Shown here in pieces: positions 43,182-52,241 of a stretch of DNA of 64,000 bases; the first letter of the stretch is position 1; the number at the start of each line of letters is the position of its first letter. Source of the DNA: Lentzea tibetensis (lineage in GTDB: Bacteria; Actinomycetota; Actinomycetes; Mycobacteriales; Pseudonocardiaceae); contig NZ_VOBR01000005.1 in the NCBI RefSeq assembly GCF_007845675.1, forward strand, positions 232,429-296,428, read 5' to 3'. A program made the position numbers and the translations under genes. The notes under the pieces were generated by a model that was given only the letters and a program-made list of their open reading frames with translations, was not told where the DNA came from and made no database searches.

Positions 43182-44070
43182 CGCGCACCTCGCCGACGAC
43201 CCGGCCGCCCCCGGTCACCGGGACGCTCAGCAGCTCGGCCGCGTCCGACACGTCGAAACCCATGGCGGACAACGCGGTCAGCCCGATCGCCGTCGTCGCG
43301 CGGGGGCTGCCGTCGATCACCTTCACCGCCACCGCGTGCCCGAGCACGGTGCCCAGCACCAGCACGCCCTCCGCGCCGCCCTTGGCCACGACGCCCGGCA
43401 GCAGCCTCATCACCTCGGTGTTCACGTGGCCGGTGCCGCCGACGAACTCCGGGTGCAGGCGCATCGCCTGCGCCACCGGCGTCACCACCAGCGCCCGCAC
43501 CGCGCGCGCCAGGCCGACGAGTGAGAGCGCGAACAGCGGGGTGCCGCACCCGTCGACCGCCATGTGCCCCGACTGCTCCTCGGCCATCTCCTCCAGGCCG
43601 TGCCGCACGCTCTTCTGCAGCGGGTGGGAGAAGTCGAGGTAGCTCTCGGTCGGCCAGCCGCGCGCGACGCACGCCGCGAGCATCGCCGCGTGCTTGCCCG
43701 AGCAGTTCATCCTGATCCGCGACGGCACGGACAGCCGCGCGCGCGTCGGCTCGTCCTCCGGCCACGACTCGGGGCACCGCAACGCGGTCGCCGGGAGGTC
43801 GCCCAGGATCTCGCGCACGACGTCGACGTGCCGCTGCTCACCGGTGTGGCTGCCGGCCGCGATCGCGAGCGCCGGTCCGTGCAGCGCCGCGCCCGCGTCG
43901 AGACATGCCAGTGCCTGGAACGGTTTCATCGACGACCGCGGCAGCACCAGGTCGTCGACCCGGCCGCGGTGCACGGCGACCGAGCCGTTCGGCGCGATGC
44001 CGACGACGCTGCCGTGGTGCAGGCTCTCCACGAACCCGGACCGGGTGACCTCAGCGAGCAGTTCGTGCAA
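43171..44070 (-). CDS. Asparaginase, Rhizobium-type family
   Basis: A 299-residue protein of the thermolabile (Rhizobium etli AnsA-like) asparaginase family: SGFVESLHHGSVV, SSMKPFQALACLDAGAA with the catalytic-type Ser-Lys, IAAGSHTGEQRHVDVV, RMNCSGKHAAML and VDGCGTPLFALSL. Deamidation of L-asparagine to aspartate is likely. It is the last gene of an operon whose upstream genes code for a polar amino acid ABC importer, so uptake and hydrolysis are probably linked. Overlap with the permease gene is 20 bases. Confidence 0.88.
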   Translation of the reverse strand: MHELLAEVTRSGFVESLHHGSVVGIAPNGSVAVHRGRVDDLVLPRSSMKPFQALACLDAGAALHGPALAIAAGSHTGEQRHVDVVREILGDLPATALRCPESWPEDEPTRARLSVPSRIRMNCSGKHAAMLAACVARGWPTESYLDFSHPLQKSVRHGLEEMAEEQSGHMAVDGCGTPLFALSLVGLARAVRALVVTPVAQAMRLHPEFVGGTGHVNTEVMRLLPGVVAKGGAEGVLVLGTVLGHAVAVKVIDGSPRATTAIGLTALSAMGFDVSDAAELLSVPVTGGGRVVGEVRVRW

Positions 44071-44818
44071 GGGAGACCTCCAGGTACCGGGACAGCTGGG
44101 ACAGCGCGAGGTTCACCGCGAGGTAGACGACGGCGATGACGATGTAGGTCTGGATGAGCAGGTGGTTGTAGTTCGCCAGCACCCGGCCGCTGTGCAGCAG
44201 CTCGGTGTAGCTCACGACGTAGCCGAGCGCGGTGTCCTTGAGCAGGCCGACGGTCTGGCTGACGAGTGACGGCGCCATGTTGCGGACCGCCTGCGGCAGC
44301 ACGACCGCGCGCAGCGCCTGGCGTTCGGTCATGCCCAGCGACAGGCCCGCCTCGCGTTGCCCGCGGTCGACCGCCGCGACACCGGCGCGGAAGATCCCCG
44401 CGTACAACGCCGCGTGCGACAGCGCCAGCGGCACCACGAGCTTCCAGAACAGCGGCAGGTCGAGCCCGTACGACGGCAGCACGAACAGCATCACGTAGAT
44501 GATCAGCAGCACCGGGACCGTGCGCATGACCTCGACGTACGCCCGCGCGATCCGGCTGCGGGTCACCGCGAGCAGCAACCCGCCCGCCATCGCGAGCACG
44601 CCGGTCGCCACCGCGGCCAGCACCGTCGCCCGCAGGCCGATCAGCAGGTAGCGCCACATCGGCCAGGTCAGGTACGGCCGCCACCGGTCCGGGTTCAGCT
44701 GGCCGTTGTCCGCGAACTGCCGGACGGCCAGCGCGACCAGCGCGCCGACGACCACAAGGGACACCGCGGTGACGACGCGGGTGCGCCTGCGGGCGCGCGG
44801 GCCTGGCGGGTCGAACAT
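44051..44818 (-). CDS. Polar amino acid ABC transporter permease (HisM/GlnP type)
   Basis: A 255-residue inner membrane permease with about five transmembrane helices and the EAA-type loop in QREAGLSLGMTERQALRAVVLPQAVR. It matches the HisMQ/GlnP family that imports polar amino acids. It forms a pair with the upstream permease, overlapping by a single base (ATG A). There is no ATP-binding subunit in the operon. Confidence 0.88.
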   Translation of the reverse strand: MFDPPGPRARRRTRVVTAVSLVVVGALVALAVRQFADNGQLNPDRWRPYLTWPMWRYLLIGLRATVLAAVATGVLAMAGGLLLAVTRSRIARAYVEVMRTVPVLLIIYVMLFVLPSYGLDLPLFWKLVVPLALSHAALYAGIFRAGVAAVDRGQREAGLSLGMTERQALRAVVLPQAVRNMAPSLVSQTVGLLKDTALGYVVSYTELLHSGRVLANYNHLLIQTYIVIAVVYLAVNLALSQLSRYLEVSLARTAR

Positions 44819-45435
44819 CAGTGCGCGACCCTCCGTTCCACCAGACCGGCCAGCGCGCCGATGCCCGCCGCCAGCCCGAGGTAGCACAGCCCCGCGCCGG
44901 CGAACACGAGCACGGGCTGCGCGAGGTCGAGGTTGATCCGGTTCGCCGCGCGCGTCAGTTCCACGACGCCGACCGCGCCCGCGAGCGAGGTCGCCATCGT
45001 CAACGCGATCGCGATGTTCGCCACCGGCTGCACGACCCGGCGCAGCGCCTGCGGCACCACGACGTGCCGCAGCGACTGGGCCGTGGTGAGCCCGAGCGCC
45101 CGCGCCGCCTCGCCCTGACCGCGCGCCACCGAGTTCACGCCGGACCGCAGCGCCTCGGCGACGTACGCCGCCTCGTACAGCGAGATCACCAGCGCGGCCG
45201 TCCAGAAGAGCGGGAAGGTGATCCCGGCCTCCGGGAGGCCGAAGACGAACAGCACCAGCCACACCAGCAGCGGCACGTTCTGGAACGTCTCGACGTACGC
45301 GGTGCCGACAGCTCGCAGCACCGGCACCGGCACGACGCGGAGCACGACGACGCACACCCCGAGTGAGAACGCTCCCGCGAACGACAGCAACGTGAGCGCC
45401 ACCGTGCTGAGAAAACCTTCCGCGAGCAGGCTCAC
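44818..45435 (-). CDS. Polar amino acid ABC transporter permease
   Basis: A 205-residue permease of the HisMQ family with the loop GQGEAARALGLTTAQSLRHVVVPQALR. GTG at 45435 overlaps the stop of the binding-protein gene (GTGA). It starts with the hydrophobic MSLLAEGFLSTVALTLLSF, the usual N-terminal helix. Pairs with the downstream permease as a heterodimer. Confidence 0.88.
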   Translation of the reverse strand: MSLLAEGFLSTVALTLLSFAGAFSLGVCVVVLRVVPVPVLRAVGTAYVETFQNVPLLVWLVLFVFGLPEAGITFPLFWTAALVISLYEAAYVAEALRSGVNSVARGQGEAARALGLTTAQSLRHVVVPQALRRVVQPVANIAIALTMATSLAGAVGVVELTRAANRINLDLAQPVLVFAGAGLCYLGLAAGIGALAGLVERRVAH

Positions 45436-46328
45436 GAGCCCTCTGCGGAACCGATCGCTGGAGGCACCGGCGCCTCGCCCTTGACCACGGTGCCGATCGA
45501 GCCGCGCCACGCCTCGTGCCACAGGCCGGACCGCTGGATCTCGCGCAACCAGTCGTTGACGAACGTCTTGAACTCGGCGTCGTCGTGCTCGAGCCCGACG
45601 CCGTACGGGTCGGTGGTGAACGGCTCACCGACGAGCTGGAGCTCGGGGTCGAGGCTCGCGTCCGCGATCAGCAACGCCTGGTCCTGCACGTACGCGTCGC
45701 CACGCCCCTGCTTGAGCGCCGCGAGGCATTCGGGGTCCGAGCCGAACTCGACGATCTTCGCGGTCGGCGCGACCTTCTGGATCGCGGCGATCGACGGCGT
45801 GTTCGCACCGGCGATCACCGTCTTGCCCGCGAGGTCCTCGGGTTTCTTGATCTCCTCGTGGCCCTTGACGACCGCGATCGACTGCCCGGACTCGTAGTAC
45901 GGCCCGGCGAACGCCACCTGCTCGGCGCGCTTCGGCGTGATCGTGTACGTCTGGAAGATCACGTCCACGGTTCCGTTGGACAGCAACGGTTCCCGCGTCT
46001 CGGACGTCGCCGTCACGAGCTTCGTCCTCGGCTGCCCGATGATGTACTTCGCCAGGAGCTTGCTCAGCTCCGCGTCGAAACCCGACACCTCACCGGTGGC
46101 CGGGTTCTGCTGCGAGAGCAGCGGCGCGTCCAGCGAGCCGCCGACCAGCAGCTCGCCGCGTTTCCTGATCTTGTCCATGGTGGATCCGGCGGGCAACTCG
46201 CCCGCGACCGGCGCCTTGGCCAGCAGCTGGTCGGCGGTCGACGTCGAGCCGGGCACCCCACTCGGGCCGCCGGTGCACCCCGCGACCAGTGCGAGGAGCA
46301 CCGACAACGATGTCAACCGAATCCCCAT
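45432..46328 (-). CDS. Amino acid ABC transporter substrate-binding lipoprotein
   Basis: A 298-residue SBP_bac_3 family lipoprotein. Signal peptide with lipobox LVAGC. It has SLDAPLLSQQNPATGEVSGFDAELSKLLAKYI (the ligand-binding first lobe), KLVTATSETREPLLSNGTVD and the second lobe YVQDQALLIADASLDPELQLV. It resembles glutamate/aspartate-binding proteins. With asparaginase at the operon's end, asparagine, glutamine or aspartate is the likely substrate. It is the first gene of the operon. Confidence 0.88.
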   Translation of the reverse strand: MGIRLTSLSVLLALVAGCTGGPSGVPGSTSTADQLLAKAPVAGELPAGSTMDKIRKRGELLVGGSLDAPLLSQQNPATGEVSGFDAELSKLLAKYIIGQPRTKLVTATSETREPLLSNGTVDVIFQTYTITPKRAEQVAFAGPYYESGQSIAVVKGHEEIKKPEDLAGKTVIAGANTPSIAAIQKVAPTAKIVEFGSDPECLAALKQGRGDAYVQDQALLIADASLDPELQLVGEPFTTDPYGVGLEHDDAEFKTFVNDWLREIQRSGLWHEAWRGSIGTVVKGEAPVPPAIGSAEGS

Positions 46329-46501
46329 GGGTCCGGACGCTACTGCGCGCGTTCGCCCGCACACAAGGGGTGCTTGGCGTCCGGTCCTGCATCAATAGGC
46401 GACATGCGTGGTCGGGTCGACTATTCGGTCAAGGTCAAAGGAGTGCCAACGAGCCCTTGGCTCCCCAGCGTCACGACAGGCGGCCGTCGAGCCGCGTGGA
46501 G

Positions 46502-46594
46502 CACCAGCGCATGGCCGAGTGTCTGGACGACAGCCACGGCAACGGCATCCGCGTCATCGCCTGCAACGACCTCGACTACCAGCGCTGGTGTTGA
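46502..46594 (+). pseudogene. Fragment of a ricin-type beta-trefoil lectin
   Basis: The plus frame reads HQRMAECLDDSHGNGIRVIACNDLDYQRWC-stop. This matches the QxW repeat of ricin B-type lectin domains, normally of the form ATGxCLDxxxNGxVxxxxCNxxxxQxW. Only this roughly 30-residue piece is present and no upstream part can be read in any frame. It lies in the 300 bases between the ABC operon and the Tct operon, so it is the remnant of a deleted secreted lectin or enzyme. Confidence 0.5.
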
Positions 46595-46625
46595 TCGGCG
46601 AGGTGCGCGCTCGCCAGGCGCGCAC

Positions 46626-48170
46626 CTAGTCCTCGTCGCTGAACACCAGTTTCCGCGTCTCGATCCGCCGTCCGCGCACCCGTGCGAGCACACCGGGTGC
46701 GTACGGGAGGACCAGCGCGACCACGGCCAGCAGGAGGATCGCCAGCGTCAGCGGGCGCGTCACGATGGCGGTGAAGCTGCCGTCCGAGACGACGAGCGCG
46801 CGGCGCAGCTGGGTCTCCATCATCGGGCCGAGGATGACGCCGAGGATGACCGGCGCGATCGGGAAGTCGTAGCGCCGCATGAAGTAGCCGAGCACGCCGA
46901 TGCCGTACGCGAGGAACACCTGCAACACGTTGCCGGACAACGAGTACACGCCCAGCGTGGCCAGCACGAGAATGCCGCCGTAGAGCAGCGGGCGCGGCAC
47001 CAGCAGTACCTTCACCCAGATCTGGATCAGCGGCAGGTTCAGCACGAGCAGCAGGACGTTGCCGACGAACAGCGACGCGATCAGCGCCCACACCAGCGAG
47101 CTGGACGTCTGGAACAGCTGCGGGCCCGGCTGGAGGTTGAAGATCTGGAACGCCGCCAGCATCACGGCCGCGGTCGCCGACGTCGGCAGGCCGAGCGTCA
47201 GCAGCGGCACCAGCACGCCGGAGAACGACGCGTTGTTCGCGGCCTCCGGACCGGCGACGCCTTCGATCGCGCCGTGGCCGAAGTCCTCACGGCCGGCGCG
47301 TTCCGCGCGCCGCTTCTCGTATGTGTACGACAGGAAGGTCGGCACCTCGGCGCCACCGGCGGGCAGCGCGCCGAACGGGAAACCGATCGCCGCGCCGCGC
47401 AACCACGGCCGCCACGACCGCGCCCAGTCGGACCGCGACAGGTAGCCGGTGCGCAGGGAAGCCTTCTCCAGCGGTGCGATGGTGTCCTCGCCCGAACGCA
47501 CCCGCGAGGCGCAGTGCAGCACCTCGCCGATGGCGAACAGCCCGACGATCACGATGGTGATGCCGATGCCCTCGGTCAGCACCGGCGCGCCGAACGTGAA
47601 CCGCACCTGGCCGGTCACCTGGTCGAGGCCGACCAGGCCGAGGAAGAGGCCCAGCACCAACGAGATCAGCCCGCGCACGAGCGACGCGCCGAGCAACGCG
47701 GTCACCGACACCATGGCCAGCACGGCCAGCGCGAAGTAGTCCGCGGCCTGGAACTTCACGGCCAGCGCGCCGATCGGCGCGGCCACGAACGCCAGCAGCA
47801 CGGTCGAGATCACGCCCGCGACGAACGAACCTATTGCGGCCGTGGCCAAAGCGGCACGGGCACGTCCGTTGCGAGCCATCTGATGGCCCTCGATCGCGGT
47901 GGCCACGGACGCCGACTCTCCTGGTGTGTTCAGGAGAATCGACGTCGTGGAGCCGCCGTACATTGCGCCGTAGTAGATGCCGGCGAACATGATGAACGCG
48001 CCGGTCGGGTCGTCGAAGTTGAACGTGATCGGCAGCAGCAGCGCGATCGTCAACGCGGGCCCGATACCGGGCAGGACGCCGACGAGCGTCCCGATCGTCA
48101 CGCCCAGCGCGGCGAACAGCAGGTTGAGCGGCTGCAGCACGGTGGCGAAGCCCTCGATCAGGTCCATCAC
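46626..48170 (-). CDS. tctA: Tripartite tricarboxylate transporter permease TctA
   Basis: A 514-residue large permease subunit with about 11-12 transmembrane helices. Typical TctA blocks are [60 protein letters not shown] and [15 protein letters not shown]. It imports citrate or related acids with TctB and the TctC binding protein. GTG at 48170 or ATG at 48167 start; it overlaps tctB. Order tctC-tctB-tctA in one operon. Confidence 0.93.
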   Translation of the reverse strand: MMDLIEGFATVLQPLNLLFAALGVTIGTLVGVLPGIGPALTIALLLPITFNFDDPTGAFIMFAGIYYGAMYGGSTTSILLNTPGESASVATAIEGHQMARNGRARAALATAAIGSFVAGVISTVLLAFVAAPIGALAVKFQAADYFALAVLAMVSVTALLGASLVRGLISLVLGLFLGLVGLDQVTGQVRFTFGAPVLTEGIGITIVIVGLFAIGEVLHCASRVRSGEDTIAPLEKASLRTGYLSRSDWARSWRPWLRGAAIGFPFGALPAGGAEVPTFLSYTYEKRRAERAGREDFGHGAIEGVAGPEAANNASFSGVLVPLLTLGLPTSATAAVMLAAFQIFNLQPGPQLFQTSSSLVWALIASLFVGNVLLLVLNLPLIQIWVKVLLVPRPLLYGGILVLATLGVYSLSGNVLQVFLAYGIGVLGYFMRRYDFPIAPVILGVILGPMMETQLRRALVVSDGSFTAIVTRPLTLAILLLAVVALVLPYAPGVLARVRGRRIETRKLVFSDED

Positions 48171-48628
48171 AGCGGCAGCACCCCTCGTGGCAGTCGGATG
48201 GACAGCAGCTCGGTGAAGGCGAAGTACACGACCAGCGCCATCACCACGCCGGCGACGACGTCGCGCACCACCTTGCGGCTGCCCAGGATTCGCGCGGTCA
48301 GCACGAACGACACCGCGGTCGACAGCACGTAGCCGAGCGGGATGACGACGTACGCGTAGCCGATCAGCGTGGCCATCAGCAGCGCGGCGGTCCGGTCGAA
48401 CTCACCGGATCCGCCGAGCCGCCTGAACACCTGCACCACGTAGACGACGGAGAGCAGAACCCAGGCGGCGCACACGAGAAGCGGCACGAACCGGGGCCCG
48501 CTCACCGCCCAGCCCTCGTTGCCCGCGATCGCCCGCACCTGGGTCAATGCGACGACGCCCAGCGCGACGAGCACAAGCCCGAAGGCGAGCTCGCCGCGCG
48601 TCGACGCCGTGGTGGCGGGAGCGGTCAC
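48167..48628 (-). CDS. tctB: Tripartite tricarboxylate transporter small subunit TctB
   Basis: A 153-residue membrane protein with four transmembrane helices and the TctB pattern ([78 protein letters not shown]). GTG at 48628 overlaps the tctC stop (GTGA). It pairs with TctA. Confidence 0.9.
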   Translation of the reverse strand: MTAPATTASTRGELAFGLVLVALGVVALTQVRAIAGNEGWAVSGPRFVPLLVCAAWVLLSVVYVVQVFRRLGGSGEFDRTAALLMATLIGYAYVVIPLGYVLSTAVSFVLTARILGSRKVVRDVVAGVVMALVVYFAFTELLSIRLPRGVLPL

Positions 48629-49611
48629 GACAGCCCCAGCTCCTTGATGAGCTCGGAGATCCGCATCGTCTCGTTGGCGATGAAGTTCCGCGCCTCGGTG
48701 TCCTTCTTGTAGAAGTCCTCCCAGCCCTGCTTGGCCAGCGCTTCCTTCCACTTGGCCGAGCCGTGCATCTTGTCGATCATCCCGATGACCGTGGTGCGGT
48801 CGGCGTCGTTCAGTCCGGGACCCGCAACGATGGCGCGCCAGTTCATCAGCTCCGCGTCGTAGCCGGACTCCTTCAGCGACGGCGCGCCCGCCGTGCCCTT
48901 CGGACTGGTCACCGCCAGCAGTCGCATCTGGCCCGCCTCGATGTTCGCCTTGAACTCGCTGACACCCGAGACACCGGCGGTCACGTCGCCGGACAGGATG
49001 CCCGCCTTCGCCTCGCCGCCACCGGAGTAGCCGACGTACTGGATCTTCTTGACGTCCGCACCGGCCGCCTTGGCGAGCACCCCGACCACCAGGTGGTCAC
49101 TGCCGCCTGCCGAACCGCCGCCCCACTTCACCGACGCCGGGTTGGCCTTGAAGTCGTCGACCAGCTGCTTGATGTTCTGGTACTTGGAGTCCGAGCGCAC
49201 GACGATGGCCTCGGCCTCGGCGGTGAGCGTCGCGATGGGCGTGGCCTGGGTGAGGTCGCTGCCGTTCTTGGCGCGCTCCGCGGCACCGATCATGACCAGC
49301 CCGGTGACCATCCACTGGTGCGGGTCGCCCTTGCCCTTGCTGAGCAGCTGCTGCAGTCCGGTCGCGCCACCCGCGCCCACGACGTTGCTGACCTCGATGG
49401 ACTTCTCGAACAGCTTTTCGTCGCGCAACGTCGACTGCATCGTGCGAGCCGTGAGGTCCCACCCGCCACCGGCCGCCGCCGGAGCCATGATCTCGAGGTT
49501 CCGCGTCGGGAACGCGGGTCCACCGCCGCCTGCGGTGTCGGTGAACTGACCGCAGGCGGACGCGGTCACAACTGCGGCGGCAGCGAGTCCTGCTCTGAAG
49601 GACGGCCTCAT
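48625..49611 (-). CDS. tctC: Tripartite tricarboxylate transporter binding protein TctC
   Basis: A 328-residue lipoprotein (lipobox TASAC). Body shows the Bug/TctC family pattern: FPTRNLEIMAPAAAGGGWDLTARTMQSTL, VVGAGGATGLQQLLSKGKGD, and ANPASVKWGGGSAGGSDHL. It binds the carboxylate on the outside. ATG at 49611, GGAAG ribosome site upstream. It diverges from the CoA-transferase gene, and the gap has a strong palindrome. Confidence 0.92.
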   Translation of the reverse strand: MRPSFRAGLAAAAVVTASACGQFTDTAGGGGPAFPTRNLEIMAPAAAGGGWDLTARTMQSTLRDEKLFEKSIEVSNVVGAGGATGLQQLLSKGKGDPHQWMVTGLVMIGAAERAKNGSDLTQATPIATLTAEAEAIVVRSDSKYQNIKQLVDDFKANPASVKWGGGSAGGSDHLVVGVLAKAAGADVKKIQYVGYSGGGEAKAGILSGDVTAGVSGVSEFKANIEAGQMRLLAVTSPKGTAGAPSLKESGYDAELMNWRAIVAGPGLNDADRTTVIGMIDKMHGSAKWKEALAKQGWEDFYKKDTEARNFIANETMRISELIKELGLS

Positions 49612-49648
49612 TGCACGTCTTCCTTTCGGTCCGTCTAGTGGTACGTTC

Positions 49649-49665
49649 AAACCGCCAGGCGGTTT
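49649..49665. promoter_or_regulatory. 17-bp palindromic operator in tctC/CoA-transferase gap
   Basis: AAACCGCCAGGCGGTTT is a perfect palindrome midway between the divergent tctC and CoA-transferase genes. It resembles the palindrome in the 5' part of the IclR gene at 56682-56692 (AACC-ACC-T-GGT-GG pattern), so the IclR protein may bind both. Confidence 0.6.
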
Positions 49666-49722
49666 CACGGGACTATATGTCCCCCATTCGGCGGTGGCAA
49701 GGCTCACAGGAAAGGCGGCCGC

Positions 49723-50862
49723 ATGCTCCTCGACGGGATTCGCGTGCTGGATCTGACGAACGTCCTGGCCGGGCCGTTCGCGAGCTACCAGCTGGCGCTG
49801 TTCGGCGCCGACGTCGTGAAGATCGAGGTGCCGGGCACCGGTGATCTCGCACGTCAGCTCGGTGCCGACCCCGAGCTGAACACCCGCCTGCTCGGCGCGT
49901 CGTTCCTCGCGCAGAACGGCGGCAAGCGGTCCGTCGAGGTGGATCTCAAGTCCGCCGAGGGCAAGGAGGCCTTCCAGCGGCTGGTGGCGACCGCAGACGT
50001 GGTGCTGGAGAATTTCCGCCCCGGCGTGCTCAGCAGGCTCGGCTTCTCCTGGGAGACGTTGCGGGAGATCAACCCCGGCCTCGTCTACTGCGCGATCTCC
50101 GGGTTCGGCCAGACCGGGCCGATGCGCGACCGGCCGGCGTACGACCAGGTCATCCAGGGTCTCGCCGGGATGATGAGCGTGACCGGCACGTCGGAGGCCG
50201 CGCCGTTGCGGGCCGGCTACCCGATCGCGGACACCATGGGCGGGCTCGCCGCGGCGTTCGCGGTCTGCGCCGCGCTCGTCCAGCGCGAACGCACCGGCGA
50301 GGGCTCCTACCTGGACGTGTCCATGCTCGAGACCGCGATCACCGCGCTGGGCTGGGCCGTGTCGAACTACCTGATCGCGGGCCAGGAGCCGACACCGCTG
50401 GGCAACGAGAACGCGACCGCCGCGCCGTCCGGCACGTTCCGGACGCTCGAGGGCGAGCTGAACATCGCGGCCAACAAGCAGGAGCAGTTCGAGACGCTGT
50501 GCCGCCTGGTGGACCGCCCCGAGCTGGTCGCCGACCCGAGGTTCGCGCTGCGCGAGGACCGCAAGGTGCACCGCGAGGCGCTGCGCGACGAGCTGGAAAC
50601 CGGGCTGGCCGGCCGTTCCGCAGCCGACTGGGAGACGACGCTGTCCGAGGCGGGCGTCCCGGCCGCGCGGGTGCTGACCGTGCCGCAGGCGCTCGGACTC
50701 GACCAGCTCGCCGCGCGCGACCTGGTGCACGAGCTGCCGTTCCCCGGTGCGCCGGAACGCACGATCCGCGTGCTGGGCAACGGGATCAGGGTCAACGGCA
50801 GGCCGTCGGTGCCGAAGTCGCCGCCGCCGCTGCTGGGTGAGCACAACGCGGAGGTGCTGTGA
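49723..50862 (+). CDS. CaiB/BaiF family CoA-transferase
   Basis: A 379-residue class III CoA-transferase: DGIRVLDLTNVLAGPFASYQLALFGADVVKIEVPG, LKSAEGKEAFQRLVATADVVLENFRPGVLSRLGFSWETL, YDQVIQGLAGMM and the conserved Asp of the DQ/GD loop. Partner substrates cannot be read from sequence. Its stop overlaps the citryl-CoA-lyase-like gene. Together with the adjacent tct importer this suggests activation of an imported acid such as citrate to its CoA ester. Confidence 0.88.
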   Translation: MLLDGIRVLDLTNVLAGPFASYQLALFGADVVKIEVPGTGDLARQLGADPELNTRLLGASFLAQNGGKRSVEVDLKSAEGKEAFQRLVATADVVLENFRPGVLSRLGFSWETLREINPGLVYCAISGFGQTGPMRDRPAYDQVIQGLAGMMSVTGTSEAAPLRAGYPIADTMGGLAAAFAVCAALVQRERTGEGSYLDVSMLETAITALGWAVSNYLIAGQEPTPLGNENATAAPSGTFRTLEGELNIAANKQEQFETLCRLVDRPELVADPRFALREDRKVHREALRDELETGLAGRSAADWETTLSEAGVPAARVLTVPQALGLDQLAARDLVHELPFPGAPERTIRVLGNGIRVNGRPSVPKSPPPLLGEHNAEVL

Positions 50863-51629
50863 TGGACGAGAAGACCGTGACGGGGTGGTGGCAGACCGCG
50901 CTGGTGCGGATCAGACCGGGTGAGATCGCGTTGCGCGGCTACCCGATCGAGCAGCTGATCGGGTCCGCGTCGTTCCCGCAGACGATCTGGTTGCTGCTGC
51001 GCGGAGAGCTCCCCACGCCGGACGAGGCCGCGTTGCTCGAAGCGGCACTCGTCGCGGCGGTCGACCACGGCCCGCAAGCACCGTCGATCGCGGCCGCGCG
51101 GATGGCCGCGACGTGCGGGGTCGGGCTCAACAACGCCGTCGCCACCGGCGTGAACCTGCTCGGCGACGTGCACGGCGGCGCCGGTCAGCAGGCCATGGGG
51201 ATGTACACCGACATCGCCGACTGCGACCTCCCGCTCGCCGATGCTGTCGCGGAGTACCGCCGCTGGCACAGGTATCTGCCCGGCTTCGGGCACCGGTTCC
51301 ACCCGCGCGACCCGCGCCGCGACCCGCTGGTCGGGCTCGTCGAGGACGCCGTGGCGAAGGGCGTGATCACCGACCGGTACCTGAAGGTGGCCATGGAGAT
51401 CGAGCGCCAGCTCGACCCGGTGCCGATGAACATCGACGGCGCGACCGCGTTGATCTACGCGTCGCTGGGCTTCCCCGCCGAGCTGGGCCGGGGGCTGTTC
51501 GTGCTGTCCCGGTCGGTCGGGATCCTGGCGCACGCGTGGGAGGAACAGCAGTCCGGCGTGCGCATCAAGGGCCCGATCCCCCGCCCGCTGCTCGCGGACT
51601 ACACGGGCCCCGCGCTAAGGGACCTCTAG
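50862..51629 (+). CDS. Citryl-CoA lyase-like (citrate synthase family) protein
   Basis: A 255-residue protein, about half the length of citrate synthase, with the citrate synthase fold: HRYLPGFGHRFHPRDPRRDPL (the His loop), the Asp loop in PMNIDGATALIYASLGFP, and the R/S-rich end. This length and these motifs match standalone citryl-CoA lyases. It would cleave citryl-CoA to acetyl-CoA and oxaloacetate. ATG at 50862 with GGAGG 7 bases upstream; it overlaps the CoA-transferase stop. With TctCBA this gives a complete import-activate-cleave route. Confidence 0.82.
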   Translation: MDEKTVTGWWQTALVRIRPGEIALRGYPIEQLIGSASFPQTIWLLLRGELPTPDEAALLEAALVAAVDHGPQAPSIAAARMAATCGVGLNNAVATGVNLLGDVHGGAGQQAMGMYTDIADCDLPLADAVAEYRRWHRYLPGFGHRFHPRDPRRDPLVGLVEDAVAKGVITDRYLKVAMEIERQLDPVPMNIDGATALIYASLGFPAELGRGLFVLSRSVGILAHAWEEQQSGVRIKGPIPRPLLADYTGPALRDL

Positions 51630-52241
51630 AACGGCCTCGACGATCACGTTGTCGTAGTAGTTGCGCGACGCGGAGTCGAACGCGCCGCCGCACGTGACGA
51701 GCCGCAGCTCGGACACGGGCGTCGGCGCGTACACGAGGTCGGTGGGAAACGTCGTCTTGGCCGTGGAGTAAGTCTTGCTGACGACGAACCGCAGCTCGCT
51801 TCCGTCCACACGGGACACGAAGACCTCGTCACCGGGACGCAGCTCGTGCAACCGGTAGAAGACGCCGGGCCCGGCGCGGGAGTCGACGTGCCCGGCCAGC
51901 ATCGCCGGCCCACGCCCTCCCGGTGCCGGCCCGGCCGCGTACCACCCGGCCACGTCGAACCGCTGCGGCGGCACCAGTGCGCCCGTGCCGTCGACGGCGA
52001 GGTCCACCAGCGGGCTCGCCACCCCGATCGACGGCACGCGCACACCGACCGGTCGCGGCACCGCCCCGTCCACGAGGGGTGGCGCGACCGGCTGCACGGC
52101 GACCGGCCCCCACGACGGCGGCCCGGACGGCACCTCCACCGGCTCCCACAGCGGTTTCGGTTCGTCCGGACGCGTCATGGCGGTCGCGTCGCCGGCGAGC
52201 AGCACCAGCGGCAGCAGTGCGCTCAGCAGTCCACGGATCAT
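51615..52241 (-). CDS. Class F sortase
   Basis: A 208-residue sortase. Signal anchor MIRGLLSALLPLVLLAGDA. The catalytic His is in AMLAGHVDS (H118), Cys in RLVTCGG (C184) and Arg in SASRNYYDN (R193). Class F sortases occur in actinobacteria and attach proteins to the wall. It is the third gene of an operon with a DUF4397 protein and a glycosyltransferase and overlaps the former by four bases. No LPXTG-type motif is seen on the neighbour. Its end overlaps the citryl-CoA-lyase gene by 15 bases. Confidence 0.85.
   Translation of the reverse strand: MIRGLLSALLPLVLLAGDATAMTRPDEPKPLWEPVEVPSGPPSWGPVAVQPVAPPLVDGAVPRPVGVRVPSIGVASPLVDLAVDGTGALVPPQRFDVAGWYAAGPAPGGRGPAMLAGHVDSRAGPGVFYRLHELRPGDEVFVSRVDGSELRFVVSKTYSTAKTTFPTDLVYAPTPVSELRLVTCGGAFDSASRNYYDNVIVEAVLEVP

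Noticed and set aside
46408-46629. 73-codon plus-strand frame next to the lectin remnant
   Set aside because: Arg/Gln/Pro-rich with no pattern; the lectin-like words lie in a different frame.
45516-48332. 938-codon plus-strand open frame
   Set aside because: It is antisense to the ABC binding protein and TctA, both with strong family patterns, and is Arg/His/Gln-rich.
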